From NCBI GenBank assembly GCA_002104895.1, contig MCFG01000007.1, positions 242,501 to 306,500 of the forward strand: a stretch of 64,000 bases of DNA, in the 5' to 3' direction. The first letter of the stretch is position 1. Every line of letters starts with the position of its first letter. The position numbers and the translations under genes are program-made. This document shows positions 1-12,673 of the stretch, piece by piece. Source of the DNA: Anaeromyces robustus. Lineage: Eukaryota > Neocallimastigomycota > Neocallimastigomycetes > Neocallimastigales > Neocallimastigaceae. The notes below the pieces were generated by a model. That model was not told the origin of the DNA, did not search any database, and saw only the letters and a list, made by a program, of their open reading frames with translations.

Positions 1-343
1 AAATTTAAAAGAATTAAATATAATTTATTTATTTTTTTTGTTTTAAATTATTTTAAATATATTATAAATTATTATTATTATTAATAGAAATTCTCTTTTC
101 TATTTTAATAAATTTCCAATTTATTTTTAAACTATCGTAAATATATAATAATGACAATAATTATAATAATAATAATCCATCAATATGAATATTATATTTT
201 TTAAATTAAATATAAATATTATATATTATTTTAATAATTTAAAAAACAAATATATTTATTGCATGTTAATTTATTTAATAATTTATAAATATAAAAATTG
301 TTTTTATATTAAATTAAAAAAAAAATAATATTTATTAATTTAG

Positions 344-387
<44 letters not shown>

Positions 388-1568
388 AATTAAATAATAA
401 TTAATTATATTAATAATTATTATTTCTTAGAAATTATACCAGCCTTATAATAATTCTAATAAATTCATACTATTAATAGTGTCGAAATTATATATGGAAA
501 ATTAATATATAAAGATAAATATTGTTAAAAATCCATATTATTATCATCAATAACGAACATTTTACAAATAATATATTTATTTTTATATTTTTATAAACAT
601 TATTAGTTATAATGTTATAATGTTATAATAATATTATATATTAGTAAAAATATTAATGTCACAGATTAATATAAAAATACTATCTAATAATAATTATTAT
701 TTTAATTTTAATTTCTTTTTTAATAAATCTTTAAAAATAAATTTAATCATTAAATTTAATATCTTTCTGTGGATTTCTGTAGCAATATATAATATTTGTT
801 TATTTCTCCCCCCTTTTTTTTTTTTTTTTTTTATTTTAATTTTTAATTTTTAATTTATTTATTGCTATTATTATTTATTATTATTTATTATTATTCATTA
901 TTATTATTTATTATTATTGTTATGTTAAATAATTATAAAAAAAAAAAAAAAAAAAGAAATATTATAATAATTCTAATTATTTGTTTATTAATTTATTTTA
1001 ATTTATACTTTTTAATATGAAACATATTAATAAATTAAGCAATTATTAATTAGCAGATCTTTAAATAATAATAATAATAATAATAATAATGATCTATAAA
1101 TTAAAAAAAAAATTTAAAATATTTAATAATTATTATTAGAACACATAATTATAGACTATTATACTTTAAAAATTTATAGATACATATCTTTTATTATTTA
1201 TTTATTTTATTTATTTATTTTTACATTTTTTTTTAAATTTTCTAAATTTTTATTAATATTATAATATTACATTTTATTTCACAATTAATATTTTCCCTTA
1301 AAAGTACTTTAATTACTTTTCTCTTTTATTATTCCGTTTAAAAATAATAAAATGGAATAAATATTAATATAATAATATTTCAATTACTTAGTTATACTAC
1401 TAAGTAAATTGTTTTTTTTTTTTTTTTTATTTTTTTTTTTTTTTGTTCGTTTATTTGTTTGATTTTTTTTTTTTATTTTTTATATTTTATTTTTTATTTT
1501 TTATTTTTTCCTTTTTTAATTTCTTATTTTTTTTTTTTAAAAAAAAAGAGATAAATTTAATAAAATTT
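1..1568. other. Intergenic AT-rich DNA, no gene seen
   Basis: Almost pure A/T with homopolymer runs (an A run near 350-385, T runs near 1411-1445) and short ATT/AAT tracts near 860-915 and 1068-1090. The only open frame (656-853) is a Phe/Asn/Ile-rich product of A/T composition and is not supported as a gene. No RNA gene or mobile element was recognised. Confidence 0.7.
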
Positions 1569-2570
1569 TTAAGCTAAAGTACCCTTATTATTCTTAGATA
1601 ACCATTGTTTTAAATTTTCCTTTTCAGTACTAACTTCACCAGTATAACCAATATAACCATTGTATTTAACAAAAGTATTAACATCAGATTTGTAAAGTCT
1701 ACCGTAGTATGGGTTAAGAGTATGTTCCATATAATTATTAATGGTTTGGAAGAAAGACCATGGTTCTCTATCATTGAAAGAACCCTTAACAACATCATAA
1801 ACATACCATTTTCTATTGAATCTAACAAGACAGAAACCATGTTGAATATCATCACCAGCAACAATAATATCACTTTCTTTAAAACCAGAAGCAATAGCAA
1901 GGTAACGAGCAGCTCTAGAAATACCAAGAGTACTACCTTGTTTTAAAAAGAAAGCAACTGCACCATTATTACCATATTTCATATTAATATCTAATTTATA
2001 AGATTGGAAAATTTTAGCAATATTATATAAAGTAATTCTAGCATCATATTCAGAAAGTTTACTGTAATCTTGAATTAAATCTGGGTAATTATATTGAAGT
2101 AACTTTTTAGCATAATTCATTACCATTTTTTTAACACCTTTACCATAAATTTTAATATTGGTATTAACACCTGTAAAAGTATCATCATAAACATAAACAT
2201 CCTTAGTAGTTTCAACTTTAAGATCTCTTAATTTCTTAGCATTTTTAAGAACATTTTCAGAAATAGAGAAGGAACTACGAAGAGTAGATGGAATTTCAAT
2301 TTTAGTAGCAACACATTCAGATAAATCAGCCATTAAACCACCAACATAATAACTAATACCAGTTCTTCCATCAGTAACAGATGGATCAAATGTAAGTTTT
2401 TTAGCTTTCTTTGATTTATCAGTAAGTCCAGTAACATAACATTCCTTAAAACCTTCTTGTGTATAATATTCATAATTTGAATCTTTTAAGTATACAGAAG
2501 GAGTAGGACCAGCTAAAACACTAACAAAATAAGTGAAAGCTACAATTAAAAAAATTCCAAGATACTTCAT
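1569..2570 (-). CDS. Secreted BspA-like / transglutaminase-fold protein, catalytic Cys missing
   Basis: Single exon, 333 aa. Residues 1-20 form a signal peptide (hydrophobic IFLIVAFTYFVSVLAG), so the protein is probably secreted or on the surface. Residues 40-165 have the spaced hydrophobic pattern of a BspA-type leucine-rich region (for example KIEIPSTLRSSFSISENVLK). Residues 175-262 look like the core of a transglutaminase-like (TGc) domain: GSTLGISRAARYLAIASGF, then IQHGFCLVRFNRKWYVYDV, matching the His (His244) and Asp (Asp259) motifs. The position where the family normally has the nucleophilic Cys (G-x-C-x-G) is Thr214, so classical cysteine catalysis seems lost. The start is the only Met before the signal peptide, next to an A-rich leader on the coding strand. 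Related secreted TGc/LRR proteins occur in bacteria and in gut fungi; bacterial origin is possible but not shown. Substrate unknown. Confidence 0.7.
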   Translation of the reverse strand: MKYLGIFLIVAFTYFVSVLAGPTPSVYLKDSNYEYYTQEGFKECYVTGLTDKSKKAKKLTFDPSVTDGRTGISYYVGGLMADLSECVATKIEIPSTLRSSFSISENVLKNAKKLRDLKVETTKDVYVYDDTFTGVNTNIKIYGKGVKKMVMNYAKKLLQYNYPDLIQDYSKLSEYDARITLYNIAKIFQSYKLDINMKYGNNGAVAFFLKQGSTLGISRAARYLAIASGFKESDIIVAGDDIQHGFCLVRFNRKWYVYDVVKGSFNDREPWSFFQTINNYMEHTLNPYYGRLYKSDVNTFVKYNGYIGYTGEVSTEKENLKQWLSKNNKGTLA

Positions 2571-3289
2571 TTTTTTTTTAATTATATTATCTTTTTTTTT
2601 TATTTTATTTTTTAATTTTTTTTTGTTTAAACAAAAAAAAAGATACTTTTTTCCATTATTTATATTGATATTACAATTTTATCTTTTTAATATAATAAAA
2701 AAGAATATTAATTATTAATTTATCTTTTTAATATAATAATAATAAAGAATAATATAATAAAAAGATATTATAATTGTTATTATAATCTTATTAATTATTA
2801 ATTGTTATTATTTATTATTATTATTATTATTATTATTTATTATTATTACTATTATTATTATTATTAAGTTACACAAGATTTTTTAAAAATATTATGAATA
2901 AATATAATATTAACTTAATTTAATTTATTGTTATTTTTCTTTTTATTTTTTGACAATTGATTTTATATATAAAAATTGAAGATTAGTTATTTTCTTAATA
3001 TATTATTAATATATTTAATTTAATTTAATTATAATTATAAATTTATATATATATATAAAAAGTTGAATTAATCTTTAAGGGTTAAATTATTTTTTTTAAA
3101 AAAAAAAAAGAAATAAAAATTGTCAAAAAACTTTATTAAATAAAAAAAAAAAAAAAAAAAAGGAAAGATTTATTGAACTTTGCTAAGTTGTGTTGTGGTT
3201 TTGTTGTATTTAATTGTACTAAGTTATTTTTAATTTAGTATATTTAATCAAAATTAAATTAAAATAAATGTATATATATTGATGTAATA

Positions 3290-3335
<46 letters not shown>

Positions 3336-4605
3336 GAATAAGAATAAGAATAATAATAATAATAATAAATGAAAAGATAGTAAAATAACTGTAATAGTAT
3401 AATAATAATAATAATAGTGATATAGAATATCATTTTATTTTAATATATAATTATAATAATAATAATAATAATAATAGTTATGTAGAAAATCATTTTATAT
3501 TAATATATAAACAATTATAAAAAAAAAAAACATTATTCTACCTGTGGATGTATGTTTTGTGGATAATAATAATAATAATATAAATATATAATGTAAAAAA
3601 AAAAAAAAAAAAAATACAATTAATTTAATATTATTATAATTATAAGGTTTATTATTAAAGATTCTATATTTTTTAGTTTATATTATTATTATTATTATTA
3701 TTATATTTTATTATATTATAAATATAATTATTATTATTATTATTTTTATTATTCTTTGAAATTAGCTTTATTATTTATATATATAATTTGATATATCTCC
3801 TACATCTTTTCTGTGAATATAGTCTAACTGACAACAATAATAATTAATTATTAATATATTTTTTTTATTTTTTTTTTTTTTATATTAGTTTTTTTTATTT
3901 TATATTTTTCTTTAATTTAAATTAAATTATATATGCCTTTGTAACATTTTCTTTTTTATTTTTATTGGTACTCCCTATTTTTAATAAAAATTATTTTTTT
4001 TTATTTTTTTTAATTTTTTAAATTTTAATTAAAAAAGAATAAAATGATTGTTTATTTAAAATCATTTTATAATAGTAAATTAATTAATTAAAAATAAAAA
4101 CAGAAAACTGTAGTTAACTCTATAACAACTGTAACAACTGTTACTATAAAAGTACAGTAATACTGAATAAAAATAATAATAAATAATTAAAGAATTATAA
4201 TTATATAATTATATAAATAATAATAGAACGAAAAAAAAAATGTAATATTTTATATATTTATTATAGTAATAGTATAATAAATTAAAACTAAAATTTTTTT
4301 TTTTTTTTTTTTTTATGGCACACAATTTGTACGTCACTTTTATTGAATAAAACTAAAATAATTATTAAAATGTTACATATTATGATATCTTTATAAACAC
4401 ACATATAAATATAAATATTTTTTACAAATCATATATAAAACTAGCTCTATCCACTGAGCTATTACTCCATAAATATAAATAAAAATATAAGTTGTAAATA
4501 GCATAAACACTTATAAATAATTTCTTATTATTATATATTTAATTATTTTATTATTTTATTATTATATTTATAATTAATTATTATTAATAATAATTAATTA
4601 TTATT

Positions 4606-4649
<44 letters not shown>

Positions 4650-5310
4650 TTCTTATATGATTTTTCATATATTTATTACAATATATTTTTTATTTCACTT
4701 TCTAAAAGCAAAAAAAAATTATTAATATTTAGGAATTTCAACTATAATATTATAATATTATAATAATAAATATATATATTTTTTTTAATAATAACAATTT
4801 TTTTCTTTTTTTTTTTTTTCTTAGAAATATTATATTGTTATTATTATTATTATTATTACACTATTACTATTGCTATTATTATTATTATTTATTATTTATT
4901 ATTTATTATTTATTATTTATTATTATTTTTAGTTTTAATTTTTATAAATTTTTATAATTATTAAACTTTACATATTGATTATAATGATTACAAATAAAAG
5001 AAAAATTTATGAGAATTATCATTATATATAAATTATTTTCAAAATAATTTCATATATATATTATATTATTTTTTTTTCTAATTTTTTCCCCAATTTTTTC
5101 TTTTTTTTTTTTTTTTTAGTATTTGAAATAATGTTTAAATAATTTTATATTATTTTTATATATTTCTATAAATTTAAATATTGATTATTATATAAGTAAA
5201 TTATTTAATGATGTATCTAAATTTAAATTTAAATTTATTAAATTTAAATTTTTTTTCTTTTTTTTTTTTAATTATTTAAAAAAAAAAAAAAATATTTATA
5301 TAATTTTAAT
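2571..5310. other. Intergenic AT-rich DNA with tRNA-like fragment and AAT microsatellite
   Basis: No coding region is supported. It holds an (AAT)n tract near 3292-3360, repeated short AAT blocks near 3405-3475, T homopolymers (4290-4313, 4612-4644) and the tRNA 5'-half-like sequence at 4444-4468. The last ~200 bases before 5311 would be the 3' flank of the GH31 gene. Confidence 0.65.
4444..4468 (-). pseudogene. tRNA 5'-half-like relic (acceptor strand plus D arm)
   Basis: Read on the minus strand, the 25 bases begin GGAGTAATAGCTCAGTGGAT and end with AGAGC. This looks like a tRNA 5' half: seven acceptor bases, then TAGCTCAGTGG, which fits the pol III A-box consensus TRGCNNAGYNGG, with the D stem GCTC/GAGC closing. 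I found no matching TTACTCC acceptor strand, no GTTCRANTC T-loop/B-box and no credible anticodon stem in the following ~250 bases. It is therefore more likely a broken tRNA or the head of a tRNA-derived repeat than a working tRNA gene. Confidence 0.5.
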
Positions 5311-8300
5311 TTAATTCCATGAAACAGTGAAATCGGCATTCATACTGATGCTAAGGTTCTTAATAATTAATTCATTCTTTAAGTATTCAAATGAAACTTC
5401 CTTACCATTAGCAATAACCTTTGATGGTTTAGAACTAACACCAAGAACAGTAATTTCATGAAGTTTTTGAGCTTCATCATAATTGTATTTACCCTTAGCA
5501 GTAAGAGTACCATTTTCAACAGTGTATTCAATTTCATTGAATTTACCATTAACATCAATACTAATACCATCATCAAGGTATAATCTACCAGTAGCCTTTT
5601 TATTAGCATCAAGAGCAATTAAAAGTTCAAATGGTTTATTACGGTTTTCATAAACAGTAAGAGATGGACCTTGAGTTGGAATAATATGACCACCACGAAT
5701 ATGAACTGGAATATGTTCTAATTCAGCATCTAAAGTTTTTGAAGTTGGACCACTGAAGGAAGCATGAGTGTACCAATCATACCATACACCTTCTGGGAAG
5801 TAACCAGTAACAGATCTAGCACCCTTAGTAATAACTGGAGTAATTAAAAGACCCTTACCAACAAGGAATTGTTTATCAATACCAACAGCCTTAGAATCAT
5901 TTGGCCATTCACCAGCAAATGAATAAAGAATCATTTCGGAATGAGTATGAGTTCTAACTAAATGAGTGTAAAGGTATGGAAGAATCTTATAACGAATAGC
6001 TAAAGCTCTACGAGAAGCTTCAGCAACAGTACCCCAAACATATGGTTCTTGATCTATATAACCTAAACCATTATGGTTTCTACCGAATGGATTGAAAGCA
6101 CCAAGTTCCATCCAACGAGCACAAAGTTCTTCGTTACTATCAAATACAAAACCACAAATATCAGAACCAACCATTGGAATACCAAAGAATTGGAAGTTAA
6201 GCATACCAGAAATAGAATAGTATAAATGTTCCCAGTCAGAGTGATTATCACCAAGCCAGTGAGCAGCATATTTACCAGTACCTGGGAAAGTAGAACGGGA
6301 AAGAAGGAATGGTCTCTTTACTGGATCAATATTAAGAAGAGCTTTATTAGTAACAATAGCTTCCATATGACCATAAATATTATGAATATCATAATCAATA
6401 AGTCCACCATAATATTTAGCATCCATATCAAGATTTTTAGTTTTTAAGTGAGCTTTAGAATTAGTACCGAAGTGACTAATAGCAAATGGTGGAGTTCTTG
6501 GATTAAATTCACCTAAAACAAATGGAGCATCATCATATGGAGTATCACAAGCACCATTACAGAAGTTAGCAGCTTCATTCATATCAATCCAATTACCATC
6601 AGTCATAGCTAAATCTTTAAATAATTTAATTTCATTAGTCCAATATTCAAGAATATTTGGATGATGCCAGTCAGGGAAAACAGTTTTACCTGGCCAAACT
6701 TCACCAACGAAATTATTACCATATTTATCCTTAATAAATATATCCTTTTGAAGACCACGTTCATATGGAGCATAATTTTTAGTATTGGAAATAGCTGGAT
6801 CAATCATATTAACATAATATTGATGATTCTTTTTCAAATCACTAACAAACTTTCTAACTTCAGAAACTGGGAATTTATTTGGATTATAGGTGAAATCTTT
6901 ATAGGCATCCATGAAATCAATATCAATCCACATAGTATCTAATGGAATATTATGCTTTTTGTAGTTAGCAACAACATTTTCAACAGCCCAAATATCTTCA
7001 TAACCGTAACGGCATTGATGCCAACCAAGTGACCAATATGGTAATAAAGCTGGAGCACCAATAACCTTGTAATATTGCTTAACAACATCATCCATAGTTG
7101 GACCCATAAAGAAGTACATATCGAAATTACCACCAATAACTTGAATAGTTAAAACATTATTTTTAATAGTGAATTCCATACCATGACTATTTCTAAGGAA
7201 GAAACCATAAGCTTTACCATCAATAATTTCAATATAGAATGGATGAGAACCATAAAGATTTTGACCAATTGGAGTAGCATTATCAGCATTAAATAAGGCA
7301 TGTTGAGTATCTTGACTATTTCTTTTGTATGGAGCAAGAACTTCACCAAAACCGTAAATACTAGCATCAGATCTAATTTTTTTAGAAAGTTCAAGGTATT
7401 GACGTTCAAAAATGAAAGACATACCATCGAAAACAACAGATCCATCATTACGTTTAACTTGAAGTTGGAAGTTTTGACCATTAGTTAATTCATAAGAATA
7501 TTGTAAATCATTAAGTGGTTCATTTTCAATTTCAAATGGATAAGCAGCGGCTGGCATATCAACATTATGTGGATTATTCTTAATATCAGTTGGTTGAACG
7601 TGAATATGAAGTCTTGTATCAGTTTCAAATTTAGCTTCAAAATCTAAAGTTTGGAAATCAACATCATATTTTTGACAAATTCTACCTTCTAAATCAAGAA
7701 TAGCTTTCATTCCAGTTTCAGAAGTTTCTAAATCAGTAACAGTGTAAACACAATCACCACCACCAATACTTGGTTTAGCTCCCTTCTTGAAACATTGTTT
7801 AACATTTGGATCATAACAACATCCTTGACTTTCACAACTATTTTGAGAAATACCATTTTGACCACATTGTTCACGATCTTCTACATCAACAATACATGAT
7901 GGAACATTTGGACCATGATTGAAACAAGATGGAGCACCATTTAATTCATTATAACAACAACCCTTTCTATTACATTCTTTTTCATTAATATTAGCGTCAC
8001 CACATTGAGTACGTTGAAGTGGATTAATAATATTACATGAACCAGCTGCAGTGTTTTTTGGTTGACCATTTCCATAGAAACATGATGGAGCACCAGCTAA
8101 TTCATTATAACAACAATTTAAATCAGCACATTGTTCAGCAGTAATACCATCAGAACCACATTGAACTCTTTCCTTACCAGATATTTTACATATAGCAAGA
8201 TTTAAACCACAGTCAACAGTATTTAAAATATTATCATTAAATAATTTAAGACAAGTGGAAGATTTAATACCACGAATATCTTTAGTTTGATCTACACCAT

Positions 8301-9199
8301 TATTGAAAAGAACATTAACATATCCAATATCTTTTGGGAAAGTATGACTATACCATCCATTACCAAGATCCTTAATTGGTTTACCTGGCCAAACTTCACC
8401 ATAAAGATTATTTTCATCAGCATCCCAAGCCCAAAGGTTAACATGACTCCAACCTTCTGGTTTTAAGAAACGAATAGTAATAGCTTCTTTTTCAATTTTA
8501 ATGTTTTTACCTGGTTGATTGAAACACCATGGAATACCTTCAGTTTCAGATTCAGCCCAACAACAACCACCAGCTTCACATTCATTCTTTGTAATACCTA
8601 AATAACCACAGTCTTTACGGCTTCTTTCATCAACATTACAAGTACCTGTTGGTACTGGTGTATTACAAGTAGTATAAGTAGTAGTGGTAGTAGTGGTAGT
8701 AGTAGTGGTAGTAGTTCTTTTTAAAGTAGTAGTAGTTGTTGTTGTTGTTTTTTTTAGTAGTGGTAGTAGTGGTAGTAGTGGTAGTAGTTTTATCTGATTT
8801 TTTTGGTTTAAAACACCATGGAATACCAGAAATATTAGATTCAGCCCAACAACATTCACGACTTTCACAACCACTTTTAGTAATACCATAATAACCACAA
8901 TCTTCACGTTTGTAAATATCTACTTCACAACTTTTTCCTTCATTTCCATTGTTATTACAATCAGTAGTTTTACCACCACTAGCAGTATAGAAACACCATG
9001 GAGCACCATTTACATCAGTAGATCCCCAACAACAACCTTTATTAATACATTCAGTTTCAGTAATACCGTAGTAACCACAATCCTTACGATTATTTGGGTT
9101 AACACTACAAGAACACTTGTCAGAATTATCTCTTCTGATAAGTCCAGCTGAGCCTAATGCAATTAATTGAGAAATTAATAATAAATTATTAAATTTCAT
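5311..9199 (-). CDS. Secreted GH31 alpha-glucosidase with six trefoil domains and CBM26-like module (frame broken in linker)
   Basis: Predicted to hydrolyse alpha-glucosidic bonds of starch, maltose or isomaltose outside the cell. It starts at 9199 with a signal peptide (residues 1-19). Two P-type trefoil domains follow (about 30-72 and 86-130, with the CGYYGIT...CC pattern), then a poly-Thr linker, a third trefoil (about 187-230), a CBM26-like starch-binding module (about 235-310; GEVWPGKP, FNNGVDQTKDI), three more trefoils (about 315-455), and the GH31 barrel to the C-terminus. The nucleophile Asp lies in WIDMNE (codon 6583-6585) and the acid/base Asp in HWLGDN (codon 6247-6249); both are intact. 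Total about 1,295 aa. The frame changes inside the Thr linker at an 8-base T run near 8749-8756: upstream and downstream frames both encode good trefoil domains but differ by one base. No GT-AG intron fits there. An assembly or sequencing indel in the homopolymer, allelic variation or a real frameshift are all possible. The architecture recalls animal sucrase-isomaltase/maltase-glucoamylase (trefoil plus GH31). Confidence 0.9.
8641..8800 (-). repeat. ACT/ACC/ACA triplet repeat encoding the threonine linker of the GH31 protein
   Basis: Two Thr-coding triplet blocks flank an 8-base T run (A on the coding strand) near 8749-8756. This low-complexity linker separates trefoil domains 2 and 3. It is prone to slippage and is where the two reading frames of the gene meet. 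Poly-Thr linkers are typically O-glycosylated in secreted fungal enzymes. Confidence 0.75.
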
Positions 9200-11873
9200 T
9201 TTGGAGACTTTTTTTTTTTATTCAATTTTTTTTTTATTTATATATATTTAATTTTTTATATTTATTTTTTTTTTTTTTTTAAATAATCAATATTTAAATT
9301 AATAAAAGTTTTAATTTTTTTATTAAATAAAAAAATAAAACAATTATTTGATAATATTAAAAAAAAAAAATTAGTTTGAGAAAAAACGCTTATCTTTTAT
9401 ATGAAAATGAAAACTTATTAAAAATAAACAATTATCTTTATTAAATATTTAAAAAAAGAATGAAAAGTAAATTATGCTATTATTTTCATAACATATAAAA
9501 ATTAACTTTAATAATAACATTATAATTATAATAATAAGAAGAATTATAATAATAATTAAAATGATTATTTAATAATAATTATTTTTCATTATCAATATAA
9601 TTATTGTTATTATAAAATATTATTATTATATAATTATGATATGGAAAATTTTTATATTATTACTATTATAAAAATATATTATTTATTTGGCTAGGCCATT
9701 TATATATATTAATATATTACACAATAGTACTTATGATTAATAAATAATATATATTTAAAAAATTTTTAATTTATTTAGCATATTGTTTGTGTTTAATTTT
9801 AATATATTATACATAATTTATAATTTTTAACTTCATTAAAATTAATTAATTAAACTTTATTAAATATCAAATCAATATGGAATAAAATAATATAAATATA
9901 TTAAATAGATATTCAAAATATATTTTTTTTATTAACCATACATAAGAAAAATTCTATAATTTATTATTATTTCATAAGAAAATTCATATATATAGTTTTT
10001 TAAAAAATTCATTTTGCCTTTTTTTTTTTCCTTTATAAAATTTATACAATTTGTACTTTATTTATTATTTTTTTAGAAATTCGGTACTAAAATTATTTTC
10101 ATTAAAATTTTTTTATATATATTTTTTGTATAAAATTTATTTAAAAATATAGAATTCTTTAATTTAAATTAATAACAAAATTATTGAAATAGATATTAAA
10201 GTAAAAAAAAAAAATAAAAATTAAGTATTATATATAAATTTTATATTATGAAGGAATATTCTTACGAGTTCTTTTTTAATATTTAGTTTAATAATTTCAT
10301 CAAAATAATAATATTTTTTTTTAAAAAAACGAAAATTAAAGGTATATTACAATATTAATTATAATAATATAAAATGAATTCAAAATAATAACAATAATAA
10401 TAATATCTTTTTTTTTTTTTTTTTTTTTTGAGTTTTTAAAAAAAAATTTTAAACTTTTTTTATTAAATTTTTATTTATTCAATTTTCTGGTTGAAACAAT
10501 ATGACAACTTAAGGAATACTCGTTATTTTTTTTTATTAATTTCATTTTTTTTTATTTTTTTATTAATATTTTCATATGTATCAACAAAACTTTTTAATAA
10601 TTAAGCTTTATAATATATTTATATATATTTATTATTATTTCTTAGTTTTTAATTTTTATTTACTTAATTAGATTAATTTTTTAATTTTTATTTTAAAATT
10701 ATAATACATTGAATAATATTTTTATAAAACAGTTTTTATATTAAATATTGTCAAACTATTGTTGAATAGTTTAAATTATTATTTTTTTAAAATAATTAAA
10801 AAAAAAATTATTCATTTTTTAATAAATTATTAATATCTCCAATTTTTTTATTTATTGTTATAAATTAAGAAATTATAAATATTATAATAAATTGAAATAT
10901 TATAATAGAAAAAAGAAACAACATATATTATTGTACTTTGTTTAATTATGCATTGAAAATGTTAAAGATTAAGATAATTAATATAAATATGAATTATAAT
11001 AATAATAATAAATATTCTACGTATAATGTTATATTAATGTTACACAGTGAACTTTTTATTTATATTTTTCAAAAACATCCATAAATAGGATACAAAATTA
11101 ATTAAATTATTATATTGTGTTTTAAATTAAGGATTTTTTGAATATTAAATGGAAAATTATTTATTAATAATTTTCCGTTATTAATTAGTTATAATAATAA
11201 TAATATTTTATTTTCTGTATTAAAATATTATTACAAGATAATATTATTTTTATTAATAGATACGATAAATTGAAATATAAAGATATAAATATTTAATGAA
11301 ATTGTATCATTAATTATAATTATAATGATCATAAATAATAGTATCATAATTGAATAATAATAATTAATAATATTAATAATTATTAAAATAATTATAATAT
11401 GATAATAATAATAATAATAATAGAAATATTAATAATAAATAATAAAAAAATAATAATTAATAATATTAATAATTATTAAAATAATTGTAAATAATGATAA
11501 TAATAATAGAAATATTAATAATAAATATAATAATTATTATAAATTAATGACAATAGCAATATCATACATAAATATAAGCAACAATAATAATGAAATATTA
11601 ATAGTAAAAAGTTTATATATAACTATTTAATGTTACACAAATGAATTTTTAAAATAAAAAAATTAAGATAATATATAGAAGGAATAATAGTTACATAGAA
11701 GGAAGAAAATAATAAAATAATTTAAATTTAATTATTTTTTTTATAATTTTGGAAAAAAAAAAATTAAATGACACTTTATCATTATTCATATCAAATATTA
11801 TTATTAACAATACATAAGTTTAAAACGAAATATAAAAAATCTTAATATTTAAAATACTATTTTATTTATTCTT
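9200..11873. other. Intergenic AT-rich DNA, no gene seen
   Basis: Upstream region of the GH31 gene and 3' flank of the AASDH-like gene. Only A/T tracts, T homopolymers (about 10409-10430) and a duplicated AAT-rich block (11353-11540) stand out. No frame longer than about 60 codons has coding character. Confidence 0.7.
11353..11540. repeat. Imperfect ~93-bp tandem duplication
   Basis: Two copies of an AT-rich unit follow each other, starting near 11355 and 11449. Both contain TTAATAATATTAATAATTAT, then TAAAATAATT, then GATAATAATA, then TAGAAATATTAATAATAAAT. They differ in AAT copy number. Confidence 0.6.
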
Positions 11874-12603
11874 TTATTCTAATATATATAAGTTATTATC
11901 TCGACTTCCAATTAATAATATTTTATTATTTATAATAATAGGGGATGAAAAAATTGGTCCTGATAATTTTATTTTATTAATAGATACGATGGTTATATTA
12001 TTTTCATTCCCTTTAATTATTGAAAAATTTTCTAATTTATTTAAATCCTCACCATCGTTTTTGATATTTGATAATTCTTTTGGAGTCAATTTTATTTTTT
12101 TATTAATATGTTCATTAATATCAAACAAATGATCATTTTGAATTTTAGATCTAGATTTATCATCATTTCTTTTATTAAAATTTAATTGAATATTATATAA
12201 ATGACCATCAATATCAACGACATAAATCCAATTTTCTGTTTCTCCTTTTTTATTATTATAATCTGACATAAAGTAAGGTGTAGCAAATACAGGTTTATTA
12301 GTTTTAATTTTCCATTCATATTTTTCTATAATTTTTATTTCAGAATAGTTATTATTATTATTAATATTATTATTATTATTGAAGATTTCTTTATTATTTA
12401 TATTTAAACAAAAGATATAATTTGAATGACTTCCAATAACTAAATTTTTATCATTATTAAAAAGACAAGGTGATGAAAAAATAGGTCCATTTGTATTAAA
12501 TTTCCATATCTACATACATATATATGAATATAATTATATAATTTATTTTTTAATAAAATAATTATAAATTTAAAAAATTCAATATATTAGTATTTAAAAA
12601 TAG

Positions 12604-12673
<70 letters not shown>

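Noticed and set aside
656-853. 65-aa open frame, Phe/Asn/Ile-rich
   Set aside because: Arises from A/T composition and a T homopolymer; no coding character or domain.
4444-4468. Functional tRNA gene
   Set aside because: No T arm, no 3' acceptor strand and no convincing anticodon stem within about 250 bases.
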